The notes beneath the pieces were generated by a model. The model worked only from the letters and a program-made list of their open reading frames with translations, was not told the origin of the DNA and did not search any database. The position numbers and the translations under genes are program-made. Of a stretch of DNA of 64,000 nucleotides, positions 1-9,585 are shown piece by piece (the first letter of the stretch is position 1; each line of letters begins with the position of its first letter). This DNA comes from Tenacibaculum holothuriorum (lineage in GTDB: Bacteria; Bacteroidota; Bacteroidia; Flavobacteriales; Flavobacteriaceae), in the NCBI RefSeq assembly GCF_002120225.1, contig NZ_LAPZ01000003.1:62001-126000 (forward strand), written 5' to 3'.

Positions 1-1
1 T

Positions 2-1213
2 ACAACGTTAGCTAACTTCGGAACAAGACATACTTTAAGCGATACTATTTCTAATACTCGCGGAATTGGTGCTGCTCGAAGATGGATTAAATCTGAATTC
101 GAAAACATCTCTAAAAACTGTAATAATTGCTTAGACGTTTTTTATCAAAAAGATTTGGTTAAAAAAGGAACAAACAAAAGAATTACAAAAGATATTTGGG
201 TAGTTAATGTTGTCGCTATTCAAAAAGGAACTAAAAACCCGAATAACTATATTATTATGAGTGGTGATATAGATTCTCGAATCTCAGATCCTAATGATTT
301 TACAAACGATGCACCAGGAGCTAACGACAACGCATCTGGAATGGCTGGAGCTATAGAAGCTGCTCGAATACTCAGTAAATATAAATTTGACAATAGTATC
401 ATTTACGTTGGTTTATCGGGTGAAGAACAAGGTCTTTTTGGAGGAAAAGGTTTAGCTGCTTATGCCAAAGAAAAAGATTGGAATATTTTAGGTGTTATGA
501 ATAACGACATGATTGGAAACATAAAAGGAGTAGATGGTGTTATCGACAATCGAACATTTAGAATTTTTAGTGAACCAACCCCACCAACCGAAACAGAGCA
601 TCAACGAAGAGCAAGACGTTTTTATGGTGGTGAAGTAGATGGCATTTCTCGTCAATTAGCGCGTTATATTTACAAAACTACCAAAACGTACATGCCAGAA
701 ATGAATCCGAAAATGGTATATCGTTTAGATCGATTTGGTCGTGGAGGTCATCATCGTCCTTTTAACGATGCTGGTTATCCAGGAATCCGAATTATGGAAG
801 CTCACGAAAATTACACACAACAACATCAAGATATACGAAATGAAAATGGAATTGAATATGGAGATAAGCTAAAGTTTGTAAACTTTGATTATGCTAAAAA
901 ACTTACTGCTGTAAACGCTATTAATTTAGCTTCCATAGCAACAGCTCCTATTTCTCCAAAAAACGTTGCTATTGGTGGAATTGTAGAAGCTTCAGCAAAA
1001 TTGAAATGGGATAGTGTTGAAGGTGCTAAAGGGTATAAAATCTATTGGAGAGATACAACCTCTCCTACTTGGGATCATAGCAGATATGTTGGCAATGTTA
1101 ATGAATTTACTTTAGAAGGAATTGTAATTGACAATTATTTCTTTGGAGTTTCAGCAGTTGGAAAAGATGGTACAGAAAGTATTGTTTCTTTTCCTTCAAA
1201 AATTATTCGATAA
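2..1213 (+). CDS. Secreted M28 family zinc metallopeptidase with C-terminal fibronectin type III domain (5' partial)
   Basis: The frame is open from base 2 with no start, so the N-terminus lies outside the window. Zinc-peptidase landmarks of family M28 are visible: GDIDS (263-277), GANDNASG (from 317), the catalytic SGEEQG (from 416), NNDMIG, and a late GGHHRPF histidine. The last 80 or so residues look like a fibronectin type III module (AKLKWDSVEGAKGYKIYW, then NEFTLEG and YFFGVSAV). Family members are exported aminopeptidases that remove N-terminal residues from peptides. The usual first zinc ligand, His in HxD, is Asp here (DID). The next gene starts one base after the stop, so this looks like the first visible gene of a four-gene operon. 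The family call is secure; the substrate is unknown. Confidence 0.9.
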   Translation, partial: TTLANFGTRHTLSDTISNTRGIGAARRWIKSEFENISKNCNNCLDVFYQKDLVKKGTNKRITKDIWVVNVVAIQKGTKNPNNYIIMSGDIDSRISDPNDFTNDAPGANDNASGMAGAIEAARILSKYKFDNSIIYVGLSGEEQGLFGGKGLAAYAKEKDWNILGVMNNDMIGNIKGVDGVIDNRTFRIFSEPTPPTETEHQRRARRFYGGEVDGISRQLARYIYKTTKTYMPEMNPKMVYRLDRFGRGGHHRPFNDAGYPGIRIMEAHENYTQQHQDIRNENGIEYGDKLKFVNFDYAKKLTAVNAINLASIATAPISPKNVAIGGIVEASAKLKWDSVEGAKGYKIYWRDTTSPTWDHSRYVGNVNEFTLEGIVIDNYFFGVSAVGKDGTESIVSFPSKIIR

Positions 1214-1792
1214 ATGAAAAACGAAATGCTACAACTCTATTTTAAAACTGATAAAGAGTGGTATAATTGGTTGTTAGAAAACCATGATAAAAGCAGTGGT
1301 GTTCAAATAATTCTATACAAAGTAGAAACCAGTATACCTAGCATGCGTTGGGAAGAAGCGGTAAAAGTTGCTTTATGCTTCGGTTGGATAGATTCTACGG
1401 TTAAAAGCTTGGGTGGTGGAAAACGTCAACAATATTTTTGTCCAAGGAAACCTAAAAGTGTTTGGAGCGCTGTAAACAAGAAATATATAGAAGGACTATC
1501 TTTTGATAAATTAATTCAACCTTCAGGATGGAAATCTATAGAAATTGCCAAAGAAAATGGTTCTTGGTTTGCTTTAGACAATGTTGAAAATTTGGTTGTT
1601 CCTGCCGATTTACAAACAGAGTTTGATAAAAACGAAAAAGCTTTTACAAATTATCAAAACTTCGCTCCTTCCTACAGAAAAGGATATTTATATTGGTTAC
1701 ATCAAGCAAAAAGAGACACTACTCGTAAAAAACGTATTTCAGAAATTATTAAATTGTGCTTTACTAATATAAAGAAGCGTGGTACATGGTAA
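1214..1792 (+). CDS. YdeI/OmpD-associated (OmdA) family protein
   Basis: This 192-aa protein has the YdeI/OmdA layout. The N-terminal half contains WEEAVKVALCFGWIDS followed by KRQQYFCPRKPKSVWS. The C-terminal helical OmdA segment contains FAPSYRKGYLYWLHQAKRD and TRKKRISEII. Relatives are annotated as bacteriocin-protection or OmpD-associated proteins, but the biochemical role is not established. There is no signal peptide, so it is probably cytoplasmic. It begins directly after the M28 stop and overlaps the next gene by 7 bases, so it is probably co-transcribed and translationally coupled. Confidence 0.85.
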   Translation: MKNEMLQLYFKTDKEWYNWLLENHDKSSGVQIILYKVETSIPSMRWEEAVKVALCFGWIDSTVKSLGGGKRQQYFCPRKPKSVWSAVNKKYIEGLSFDKLIQPSGWKSIEIAKENGSWFALDNVENLVVPADLQTEFDKNEKAFTNYQNFAPSYRKGYLYWLHQAKRDTTRKKRISEIIKLCFTNIKKRGTW

Positions 1793-2673
1793 AAGTATTA
1801 ATTACAGGTGGTACAGGCTTAATTGGTAAAGAGCTTCAAAAAATCATTACCAATAAGGGTTATGAAGTAGTTATTCTTACTCGTTCTCCTAAACGTAATA
1901 ATGAATTTCTTTGGAATATTTCTGAAAACCACATTGATGAGGAAGCTTTCAATGGAGTAACGCACATTATTCATTTAGCAGGTGCTGGAATTGCAGATAA
2001 ACGTTGGACAACTGATAGAAAAAAAGAACTTATAAATAGTAGAGTGCAATCAGCAAATTTACTTTTTAAATATGTAAAAAATCTTCAAATTTCTTTAAAA
2101 GGTTTTATCTCTGCTTCTGGAATTGGTTATTACGGAGCAAAAACTTCTGATATAATTTTTACTGAAGATGATAAGCCAGAGAACGATTTTATTTCTAAGA
2201 TTTGCCAACAGTGGGAAAAAGCAGCACTTCAATTTAAAAAATTAGATATTCCTGTTTCTATACTTCGTACAGGAGTTGTTTTAACAAAAACTGGAGGAGC
2301 TTTATCTAAAATGAATACACCTTTATTTTTATCTGCTTTAGGTAACGGGCAACAATTCATTCCTTGGATTCATATAAACGATTTATGCAACCTTTATGTA
2401 GAAGCTGTTGAAAACACAAACTTTGTAGGAATATTTAATGCTGTTGCACCTGAACATCAAACTAATGAGAGCTTTACAAAAATCTTAGGAAACACAATTT
2501 CTAAACCTGTTTTACCTTTAAATGCTCCATCTTTTATTTTAAAAACTGCATTAGGAGAAATGGCTTATATTTTATTAAACGGAAGTCGAGTTTCTGCCAA
2601 TAAAACTTCAAAATTTTATACTTTTAATTTTCCTAATTTAACAGTAGCATTAAATCAAATTTACAATGAATAA
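1786..2673 (+). CDS. TIGR01777 family NAD(P)-dependent epimerase/SDR protein
   Basis: This is an extended short-chain dehydrogenase of 295 aa with the N-terminal dinucleotide-binding GGTGLIGKEL at residues 7-16. It has the family signature HLAGAGIADKRW near residue 62 and an SASGIGYYG segment containing the YxxxK-type region. The C-terminal DUF1731-like stretch includes GEMAYILLNGSRVSANK. This matches the YfcH/SulA-like group, called putative nucleoside-diphosphate-sugar epimerases, whose substrate is unknown. Its start overlaps the OmdA stop and its end overlaps the GNAT start by 8 bases. Confidence 0.9.
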   Translation: MVKVLITGGTGLIGKELQKIITNKGYEVVILTRSPKRNNEFLWNISENHIDEEAFNGVTHIIHLAGAGIADKRWTTDRKKELINSRVQSANLLFKYVKNLQISLKGFISASGIGYYGAKTSDIIFTEDDKPENDFISKICQQWEKAALQFKKLDIPVSILRTGVVLTKTGGALSKMNTPLFLSALGNGQQFIPWIHINDLCNLYVEAVENTNFVGIFNAVAPEHQTNESFTKILGNTISKPVLPLNAPSFILKTALGEMAYILLNGSRVSANKTSKFYTFNFPNLTVALNQIYNE

Positions 2674-3343
2674 TAAACTTCAAAACCCTGTTTGGTTCTC
2701 TTTAGAAGAAACACATAAAAAGTTTGCTACTCAATATGATGAGGTACTATTTTATGATCCTAAAATTTGTCCATTTGGAGCGTTTACCAATTCCGAAAAA
2801 ACAAAATATGCATTAAACGAATATGCTAAACTAACTGATTCTTTTTTTCTTGTTACAGAAAATGGAACTCCAACTTTTGATGAAAATTTTGTAATTCTAG
2901 ATAAAAAAATTGAAGGAGTACAAATGGTCTTAAAAGACTTACAGGAAGTTGAAATTACCGAAAATATTATTCCTTTAACCGAAAAGCATATCGATGAAAT
3001 TTATGATTTAATTTGGTTAGTAATGCCTGGGTATTATAAAAAAAGAACTTTCGATATGGGGAATTACTTCGGAATATTTAAAGACAATAAATTAGTGAGT
3101 ATTACAGGACAACGTATGCAAACAGATGATTTTATTGAAGTAAGTGCTGTCGTAACGCATCCTGATTTTACAAAAAGAGGTTATGCTAAACAATTAACAA
3201 CTTATGTAACCAAAGAAATTATTAAAGACGGAAAACATCCTATTTTACACACTACAAAAGGAAATCCTGCAATTAAATTATATGAAAAACTAGGTTATGA
3301 ACTTACTAGAGATATGAATTGGTGGTATTTTCATAAAAAATAA
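2666..3343 (+). CDS. GNAT family N-acetyltransferase
   Basis: A 225-aa protein with about 100 residues of N-terminal extension and a C-terminal GNAT fold. The acetyl-CoA loop is visible as HPDFTKRGYAKQL, followed by a helix and the typical NPAIKLYEKLGYEL strand-helix end. It would transfer an acetyl group to an amine; the acceptor cannot be read from sequence. It is last in the plus-strand operon and is followed at once by a bidirectional terminator. Confidence 0.88.
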   Translation: MNNKLQNPVWFSLEETHKKFATQYDEVLFYDPKICPFGAFTNSEKTKYALNEYAKLTDSFFLVTENGTPTFDENFVILDKKIEGVQMVLKDLQEVEITENIIPLTEKHIDEIYDLIWLVMPGYYKKRTFDMGNYFGIFKDNKLVSITGQRMQTDDFIEVSAVVTHPDFTKRGYAKQLTTYVTKEIIKDGKHPILHTTKGNPAIKLYEKLGYELTRDMNWWYFHKK

Positions 3344-3376
3344 AAGCTCAGTTTTAAATCTGAGCTTATATTTTAA
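3342..3376. terminator. Bidirectional intrinsic terminator
   Basis: An 8-bp stem AAGCTCAG/CTGAGCTT (3344-3351 with 3360-3367) is flanked by A-rich and T-rich tracts. It lies between converging genes and can serve both. Confidence 0.85.
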
Positions 3377-3377
3377 A

Positions 3378-4115
3378 TTACATTTTCCTAAAAATTCCTT
3401 CTACATTACTCTTAATCTTATTTCCCATCATATCCATCTCCATATTAATAACTGTTTTAGATGGTGCACCAGTAGCTCTATCTATCTCTAAACTACCAGT
3501 AATTTCAGCAGAAGGCATCATAGATAGCTTACCAGTTACATCTGCTATAATTTTATCTTTTGTTATTTTAATTACTTTATAGGTAGTTTCCATACTCATC
3601 CCTTGGTTTTCTTGAGTATTTTTCCATTCTGATCCTACACCAACTTTTTCTTTAGGGTAAACAACTGTTTTATTAGATTGGTTAACTAGTTTATCTATTC
3701 CTGGTGTATCTGGAGATATTTTTACAATTTTATTTTCACCTAATTTAGTAACTTCAGTAAAAATTAAAGTTTCTAACAATGGTTGCATTTGGGATTTAAA
3801 CTTTTTAGCTTCAGCACTTAACTCTTCTTCTTTCATATTTGAGTTATAATTTACTTTTTCAGTAGCTCCTTGTAAAACAACCATAGATAAATAAGTGTAC
3901 TTTGTTCTAGTTAAATATGTTTCATTGGCTTCTTCATCTACATCTATTTCCATATCCATTTTCATATCCATTAAAGCAGCTCCCATATCTTGCTTCATTT
4001 TCATAGACAATGCATATTTATCTCCTTTTTTATAATTTAGACGTAATAGTACTTTCTCCTGGGCATTTATTGAAGTTGCAATAACAACTAATAATACAGC
4101 TAATAATTTTTTCAT
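3378..4115 (-). CDS. Secreted DUF6263-like protein
   Basis: A 245-aa protein with a cleavable signal peptide (MKKLLAVLLVVIATSINAQ). The mature part starts KVLLRLNYKKGDKYALSMKM and continues as alternating beta-strands with a methionine-rich MKMDMEI segment. It resembles the Bacteroidetes DUF6263 family, whose function is unknown. The fold could be a lipocalin- or LolA-like beta structure, but that is a guess. It lies 44 bases downstream of the DUF5916 gene on the same strand. Confidence 0.65.
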   Translation of the reverse strand: MKKLLAVLLVVIATSINAQEKVLLRLNYKKGDKYALSMKMKQDMGAALMDMKMDMEIDVDEEANETYLTRTKYTYLSMVVLQGATEKVNYNSNMKEEELSAEAKKFKSQMQPLLETLIFTEVTKLGENKIVKISPDTPGIDKLVNQSNKTVVYPKEKVGVGSEWKNTQENQGMSMETTYKVIKITKDKIIADVTGKLSMMPSAEITGSLEIDRATGAPSKTVINMEMDMMGNKIKSNVEGIFRKM

Positions 4116-4159
4116 CTTTTTAATATTAATTAGAAGTGCTAATATATAAACCTTTAATG

Positions 4160-6337
4160 TTAAAAATCAAATCGATAATTCATTTTAAAAGCTACACCCC
4201 AATTTTGACGAGAAATACGTTTATTGAAATTATCTGTAACCACTAAGTAAACATAACTTAATGGCTTATATTCCCATTGTAATCGGCTATTAATATTAAA
4301 ATTATCTCGTTGTGTGTTATACTGTACATACGTTGTCCAATTTAAACGATTGCTAAAGAATACTTCTCCTGTAAAATTCAATAGATGAAAGGTTTCTTTT
4401 CCTAAGTTATTTAAGTCAATATAATTCTGTTTATATTCTATAGCTATATTAGCAAAAGGAAGCATTCTATAACCTGTCCAAACTTCGGCAGCATATCTTT
4501 TTCCTCCAAAATACTCTCCGTAAGTTCCTCTTAAACTATAATAGAAATTCGTATTTGAAGCAGAGTTATTATATCCAAAAAAAGTATAAAAATCGTTATA
4601 AATACCTGGTTGAATTGGATTGCCATTTCCTAAAATATCAAAACCATATTTTAAGTTGTTATAGCGGTTCGCTACATATAGATAAACGGCTGCTAAATTT
4701 TTCTTAAACCAAATAGTATTTCCTATAGATGTATTTGATTCTGTTAATGTACCATCACTACTAAAAAACATATCATTTTCTAAATATAAGTAACGGTAGT
4801 TATCAATAGTTTTGGAATTTTTAGGATAATGCCTTTTCTGAAAATTTATATACGAATCTAAATACGATTCTCTAATTGTTTGTTGATTAATCGCATCAAA
4901 ATTGTATAATCGTGGAGTAAAACCAACATCGGCAATAAAGTTTTTATCTACAGATTTAAAAGCTCCTTTAAAATAGGTTTCTCTTGTATTATACTGTCCT
5001 TCAATATTGAAAAAATTGTTATCACTTTTCAAGCCATCACTATAACTTTTTCCGAAATTCGTTTGTCCAGACCATTTGTTATTTTTGGATTTATAATTAA
5101 AATTTAATCCTAAAACTCTATTGTAATCATTTTTAAAACTAAAACCATCAGTTTCTTGTCTATTTACCAAATAGGCTGTTGTTGTAAAAGCATCAGACAA
5201 TTTTTGACGACCAACCAAAACAGCATAATTTTGAGCTGGATTGCTTTCTTCTTCTTCAGTTTGCGCATTTAAAACTCCTATACGAGTATTAGAACTTACA
5301 TTTCCTGAAAGTTTTATACCAAATTGCATATTGGTAGTAGCTCCTATTCGACGTGAATAAAATGGATTAACGCCAAATGTTCCTAAAGTATTAAACAAAT
5401 CACTGTTTTCTAAAAAGAAATTTCGTCTTTCTGGAAAATTAACAGCAAAACGAGTAATGTTAGTTACTTGTTGGTCTACATCTATTTGCGAAAAATCAGG
5501 ATTTATACTTGCATCCAAACGTAAAGAAGAAGTTAGATTGTATTGTATATCTAAACTAGGTGTAAAAACAGATTGATGAGTATCATCTGTAACATTCTTC
5601 TGATAATTATAGGTTATTGATGGTGTAGCTGTAAAACGAGAAGCACTTTTTTGAGGAAGATTTTCGATCACAACATCTTTAGTAAAACGTAAATCATATT
5701 GAATATAGTTTCGTGCTAAATCGGTATATGTCATCCATAATGGAATTTTAAAATCCCTATAAAAAAATTGAATCCCCCATGTATTATTAGCAATATCGTA
5801 GTTTAAAGCCTTAAAAGGAATTGCCATTTCATATATCTTTTTGGTTCCTTCTACTTTTGTTTTCGATTCCCAAGTAGCATTCCAACTTTCGTTTTGAGAA
5901 TAATCAGTTCCATCAAAATCAATAAGTGCTTCTAACTGTGCATTTCCTGCATTTATGGTAAAATAGTACCCGTTATTCTCTTTGTTAAAAGGATCTAATA
6001 CTACTCCGAATGCATCACTATGAACTACCGAACCACCATGGTTATCACGTTTTAAAGTACTTATGTTATTTTTAGAAGTTGTATCAAAATAAATAGCGCT
6101 TATATATAACTTTTCTCCATCATGAAACATTTTTACAACTGTCTTATTTTTTGATTTTCCTTCATCATTAGGATAAAAATTATAAAATCCAGAAAACTCC
6201 TGTGCTTGATTCCATACAGCTTCATTTAAATTTCCATCGACTTTTATTTCTTCTTTAAAAAAAGGAATCGTAGGATTATTTTGCCCAAAACAAAAACAAG
6301 TTGTTACATAACAGTATAAAACAAATAACTTTCTCAT
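4160..6337 (-). CDS. DUF5916 outer-membrane protein with N-terminal CBM9-like domain
   Basis: This 725-aa protein has a signal peptide (to about residue 18). A CBM9-like carbohydrate-binding region follows (IKVDGNLNEAVW at about 31-42, then the DPFNKENNGYYF region). The rest is long, amphipathic and rich in aromatics, as in an outer-membrane beta-barrel, ending in a phenylalanine (NYRFDF). This is the standard DUF5916 architecture in Bacteroidetes. The ligand is unknown; uptake or binding of a glycan is plausible. It starts 12 bases after the NTF2/SMP-30 gene, which suggests an operon. Confidence 0.85.
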   Translation of the reverse strand: MRKLFVLYCYVTTCFCFGQNNPTIPFFKEEIKVDGNLNEAVWNQAQEFSGFYNFYPNDEGKSKNKTVVKMFHDGEKLYISAIYFDTTSKNNISTLKRDNHGGSVVHSDAFGVVLDPFNKENNGYYFTINAGNAQLEALIDFDGTDYSQNESWNATWESKTKVEGTKKIYEMAIPFKALNYDIANNTWGIQFFYRDFKIPLWMTYTDLARNYIQYDLRFTKDVVIENLPQKSASRFTATPSITYNYQKNVTDDTHQSVFTPSLDIQYNLTSSLRLDASINPDFSQIDVDQQVTNITRFAVNFPERRNFFLENSDLFNTLGTFGVNPFYSRRIGATTNMQFGIKLSGNVSSNTRIGVLNAQTEEEESNPAQNYAVLVGRQKLSDAFTTTAYLVNRQETDGFSFKNDYNRVLGLNFNYKSKNNKWSGQTNFGKSYSDGLKSDNNFFNIEGQYNTRETYFKGAFKSVDKNFIADVGFTPRLYNFDAINQQTIRESYLDSYINFQKRHYPKNSKTIDNYRYLYLENDMFFSSDGTLTESNTSIGNTIWFKKNLAAVYLYVANRYNNLKYGFDILGNGNPIQPGIYNDFYTFFGYNNSASNTNFYYSLRGTYGEYFGGKRYAAEVWTGYRMLPFANIAIEYKQNYIDLNNLGKETFHLLNFTGEVFFSNRLNWTTYVQYNTQRDNFNINSRLQWEYKPLSYVYLVVTDNFNKRISRQNWGVAFKMNYRFDF

Positions 6338-6349
6338 AATCTATTATTT

Positions 6350-7555
6350 TTAGTCTATTAATTTGTAAGCCATTAACTTGTTTTGCAACATCGCTGGTAC
6401 TAAAACCATTTTTTTAGACGGAATGTATGTAATATCAGCAGCATTAATTTTCTCTTTTCTTGTATCTAATAGCAATGTTTTTTTACCATCTTTGGTTACA
6501 TAATGTATCATTCCTTCCCAGCTAGAAATTAAATAGTCCCCATTTCCTATTGGTACAATTCCATCAGGGTTAGAAATTCCATTTGTTAATAGTTTTTGGG
6601 TTTGATTTTTTAAATCGAAAAAACTAACCGTTTTATCTCCTAATCCAACTAATAATTTCCCGTTTTCAAAAAGAACTCCATTTGGCCAATTCAAATTATT
6701 GTTAAGAATTGTTGTTTTTCCGTTATTAATAGCAAAAAGTTTTCCTGTCTTTGTAGCAGTACCATAAATAGCTCCGTTATTTGATACTGTTAAATCGTTA
6801 ATTCTTTCTGTACCTTTAATCAAACAGCTTTTTTCTATTTCTCCTGTAGAAATATTAATCTTTAATACTTTATCAAAATCAGCAACATACAATTTGTTAT
6901 TATAAATAGCCGTACCTGTTGGTCCTTCAATATTATTAATCCACTTTAAATTGGTTATTTTGCCTTCTAAATTTACCTTACTAATAAATCCCTTACCGTT
7001 TTTCTTTAACCAGTGGCCATTAATATTGGTTGTATAAATGGTATTGCTTTTATCATCATAAATAGCAGATTCAATATCTGTTAAAAGAGAGTCTGTTTCC
7101 CATAAAAATTCCAATTTTGGGTTCTTAAAACTTATGTTACTAGCAACTTTTTTAGTAAACATTTTATGTATAATTGTCCATTTACCCTTGGTTTTTAATA
7201 ACATGAAATAGTCTATGTAAGGTGATTTACTCTTTGGGTGAGAAATTTCTACTTTGGCTATTGCGGCATTGTTCTCAAAATCGATATTTAAAATTTTTCC
7301 CGATTCTCCTGTTGGTTTTCCTTCTTTGGTATCAAGAATATATAAAGCTCCTGACCAAGTTTTTAGCTCATCATTTTTAACATAATACAGTTTTAAATCT
7401 GGGTGAAAAGCTTTTTTTAATAATTGCGGCTTTCCATTTGTTGAACCTTCAATATAATTTTGAAGTGTTTGTGTTATCAATTCAATCTCTGTATTTTGAG
7501 CATTAACTGAAATACAACTAATAATAAAAATGAATGCAAGAATTACGTTTTTCAT
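6350..7555 (-). CDS. Exported NTF2-like (lumazine-binding_2) plus SMP-30/gluconolactonase-like beta-propeller protein
   Basis: This 401-aa protein has a signal peptide (MKNVILAFIFIISCISVNAQ). Residues 22-135 or so form an NTF2-like/Putative lumazine-binding domain (TLQNYIEGS, then GKILNIDFE, AKVEISHPK, KGKWTIIHKMFTK). Residues 145-401 form an SMP-30-like propeller with NDLTVSNNG, NWPNGVLFENGKLLVG and SNPDGIVP. The NTF2 part is clearly paralogous to the middle domain of the protein at 10151-11770. SMP-30 relatives hydrolyse lactones, but activity here is unproven. It is probably periplasmic and leads an operon with the DUF5916 gene. Confidence 0.83.
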   Translation of the reverse strand: MKNVILAFIFIISCISVNAQNTEIELITQTLQNYIEGSTNGKPQLLKKAFHPDLKLYYVKNDELKTWSGALYILDTKEGKPTGESGKILNIDFENNAAIAKVEISHPKSKSPYIDYFMLLKTKGKWTIIHKMFTKKVASNISFKNPKLEFLWETDSLLTDIESAIYDDKSNTIYTTNINGHWLKKNGKGFISKVNLEGKITNLKWINNIEGPTGTAIYNNKLYVADFDKVLKINISTGEIEKSCLIKGTERINDLTVSNNGAIYGTATKTGKLFAINNGKTTILNNNLNWPNGVLFENGKLLVGLGDKTVSFFDLKNQTQKLLTNGISNPDGIVPIGNGDYLISSWEGMIHYVTKDGKKTLLLDTRKEKINAADITYIPSKKMVLVPAMLQNKLMAYKLID

Positions 7556-7757
7556 ACTTTTTGGATTTTAATTTTGTTAAAAGTAGTATTGAATTAAACG
7601 CAACTTTTAAAAAGTAGACTAACCCAATGTTTTTGATATACTTTATACAAAATGGTTAATCGTAGACAAAAAATTGGGGTTTATAATTTAAAAAAGCATG
7701 TTTGGTAGACTAATCTTACCATAAAGAAGTATAAATAGTATTTTTACATCTTAAGAT

Positions 7758-8825
7758 ATGGATACAATTAAAAATTATTTAGAAAAACCTTTTGCAAAAC
7801 ATATACTGTTTTGGATTGTTGTTTTTTCCTCATTTGTTTTTTCTAGAACAATGAGCTACTATAAAGGATATTTTCATGTGTTTGAAGTATATTTTATTAT
7901 TGTTAGTATACAAATTATAACAGCTTATACTTCTATTTATATACTTATACCTAAGTTTTTAAATAAGAAAAAGATATTTTTATTTGCATTCTATTTAATC
8001 GCTTTACTTATTGCTATGTTTTTACTCTATAATTTTTTTAGAGTATACTATATAGACCTTAAATACTTTGAGGTTTATGCTATACACATGAAAGAATATG
8101 CTAAAATTCCTTATTGGGAAAGGTTTTCTGATTTTCCTTTATTTTTAAGTAAATCTATTCTTTTTATAACTCCTGGTGGATTGTTATTAATGTTGGAGTT
8201 TTATAGAAATCAACAAGCTTTTTTAAAATTAAGTGAGCAAAAAAAAGTTGCTGAACTAACTGCTTTAAAAAATCAGTTAAATCCGCATTTTTTATTTAAT
8301 ACACTTAATAATATTTATACATTATCTTTAGAAAAATCAGATAAAACTCCCGAGGTTATTGAACGTTTGGCAGATATTTTAGATTATATGCTATACAGAT
8401 GTGATGATACATTTGTTTCATTAAATAAAGAAATTACACTTATAGAAAATTATTTAGCTTTAGAAAAAATTAGATACGGAAAACGTGTAAACATTTCTTT
8501 TACAAAAGATGTAGAAAAGGATGTAAATATTGCTCCTTTAATTTTATTAACATTTATTGAAAACGCTTTTAAACATGGTGTAAGTCAAGAATTAAAAACT
8601 GCTGAAATTAATATTTCAATTACTTTACAAGGTGACAGTATTCTATTTTCTATTTACAACACAAAACCAAATAACTCATTAAAAACAACAGATCAAAAAA
8701 GTAAAATGTTAGGTTTAAAAAATGTAATAAAACAGTTAGATTTATTATACCTTAACAACTACGATTTAGAGATAAAAGATGAACAAAAAAGTTATACTAC
8801 AACGCTAAAATTAATTCAAAAATGA
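7758..8825 (+). CDS. LytS/YehU-type sensor histidine kinase
   Basis: A 355-aa inner-membrane protein with about four transmembrane helices in residues 1-160. A short coiled linker follows, then the His_kinase domain with the phospho-acceptor motif LNPHFLFNTLNNI near residue 175. A C-terminal ATPase domain has the N-box FIENAFKHGVS and a LGLKNV G-box. No large periplasmic sensor domain is present, so the signal is probably read at or in the membrane. The stop overlaps the response-regulator start (ATGA), so the two are translationally coupled. Confidence 0.93.
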   Translation: MDTIKNYLEKPFAKHILFWIVVFSSFVFSRTMSYYKGYFHVFEVYFIIVSIQIITAYTSIYILIPKFLNKKKIFLFAFYLIALLIAMFLLYNFFRVYYIDLKYFEVYAIHMKEYAKIPYWERFSDFPLFLSKSILFITPGGLLLMLEFYRNQQAFLKLSEQKKVAELTALKNQLNPHFLFNTLNNIYTLSLEKSDKTPEVIERLADILDYMLYRCDDTFVSLNKEITLIENYLALEKIRYGKRVNISFTKDVEKDVNIAPLILLTFIENAFKHGVSQELKTAEINISITLQGDSILFSIYNTKPNNSLKTTDQKSKMLGLKNVIKQLDLLYLNNYDLEIKDEQKSYTTTLKLIQK

Positions 8826-9523
8826 AATATAAATGCTTAATTGTAGATGACGAAGAGTTAGCTAGAAGACTTATTAAAAATCACCTTTCTCAATTAGATG
8901 ATTTTGAAATTGTAGCTTCTTGTGAAAGTGCTATAGAAGCTCACAAAATATTAAAAAAACAACATGTTGATTTGTTGTTTTTAGATATTGAAATGCCTGT
9001 ATTAAAGGGTATAGATTTTTTTGAAAGTCTTGTACAAAAACCTAAGGTTGTTTTTACAACCGCTTACCGTGATTATGCTATTGAAGGTTTTGAATTAAAC
9101 GCTGTAGATTATCTTTTAAAACCTATTACATTTAGTCGTTTTTTTAAAGCTATAGAGAAGTTTTTGGTCTTACAAAACACCATTTCTCAACCTATTACAA
9201 ACACTGACAAAATTCCTAAAAAGAAAGCTATTTTTATCCGTAAAGACAGAAAAGAAATAAAAGTTTTTTTAGACGATATTCTCTACATAGAAAGTGTAAA
9301 AGACTACATTAAAATTCATTTAGAAAATACCAATCACCTTATAAAATACAGCTTAACTTCTTTTTTAAAAGAGTTGGATAATCGCTTTGTTAGGGTACAT
9401 CGATCTTATGTAGTAAATAACAGTAAAATTACAGCCTATACTAAATACGATATCGAAATTAATGAAATTGAAATTCCTATTGGAGAAAGCTATAAAAAAG
9501 TAATTGGTGAAAAATTGAAATAA
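8822..9523 (+). CDS. LytTR-family response regulator
   Basis: A 233-aa two-domain regulator. The receiver has the acidic pocket DDEE at 9-12, phospho-acceptor Asp55 in LFLDIEMP, and Lys in YLLKP. A C-terminal LytTR DNA-binding domain follows (IFIRKDRKEIKV, DILYIESVKDYIKIH, FVRVHRSYVVN). It is the cognate regulator of the kinase it overlaps. LytTR proteins bind paired direct repeats; no such site is evident at this locus, so its targets are unknown. The neighbouring exported genes are plausible candidates only by proximity. Confidence 0.94.
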   Translation: MKYKCLIVDDEELARRLIKNHLSQLDDFEIVASCESAIEAHKILKKQHVDLLFLDIEMPVLKGIDFFESLVQKPKVVFTTAYRDYAIEGFELNAVDYLLKPITFSRFFKAIEKFLVLQNTISQPITNTDKIPKKKAIFIRKDRKEIKVFLDDILYIESVKDYIKIHLENTNHLIKYSLTSFLKELDNRFVRVHRSYVVNNSKITAYTKYDIEINEIEIPIGESYKKVIGEKLK

Positions 9524-9562
9524 AAAACACCTAGAAGCTCAAAAGCTCTAGGTGTTTTTCTT
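9522..9562. terminator. Bidirectional intrinsic terminator
   Basis: A long stem (AACACCTAG...CTAGGTGTT with an inner AGCT/AGCT) is flanked by A6 and T5 tracts. It lies between converging genes. Confidence 0.9.
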
Positions 9563-9585
9563 TTTCTAAAATTTAACAGATTTAG

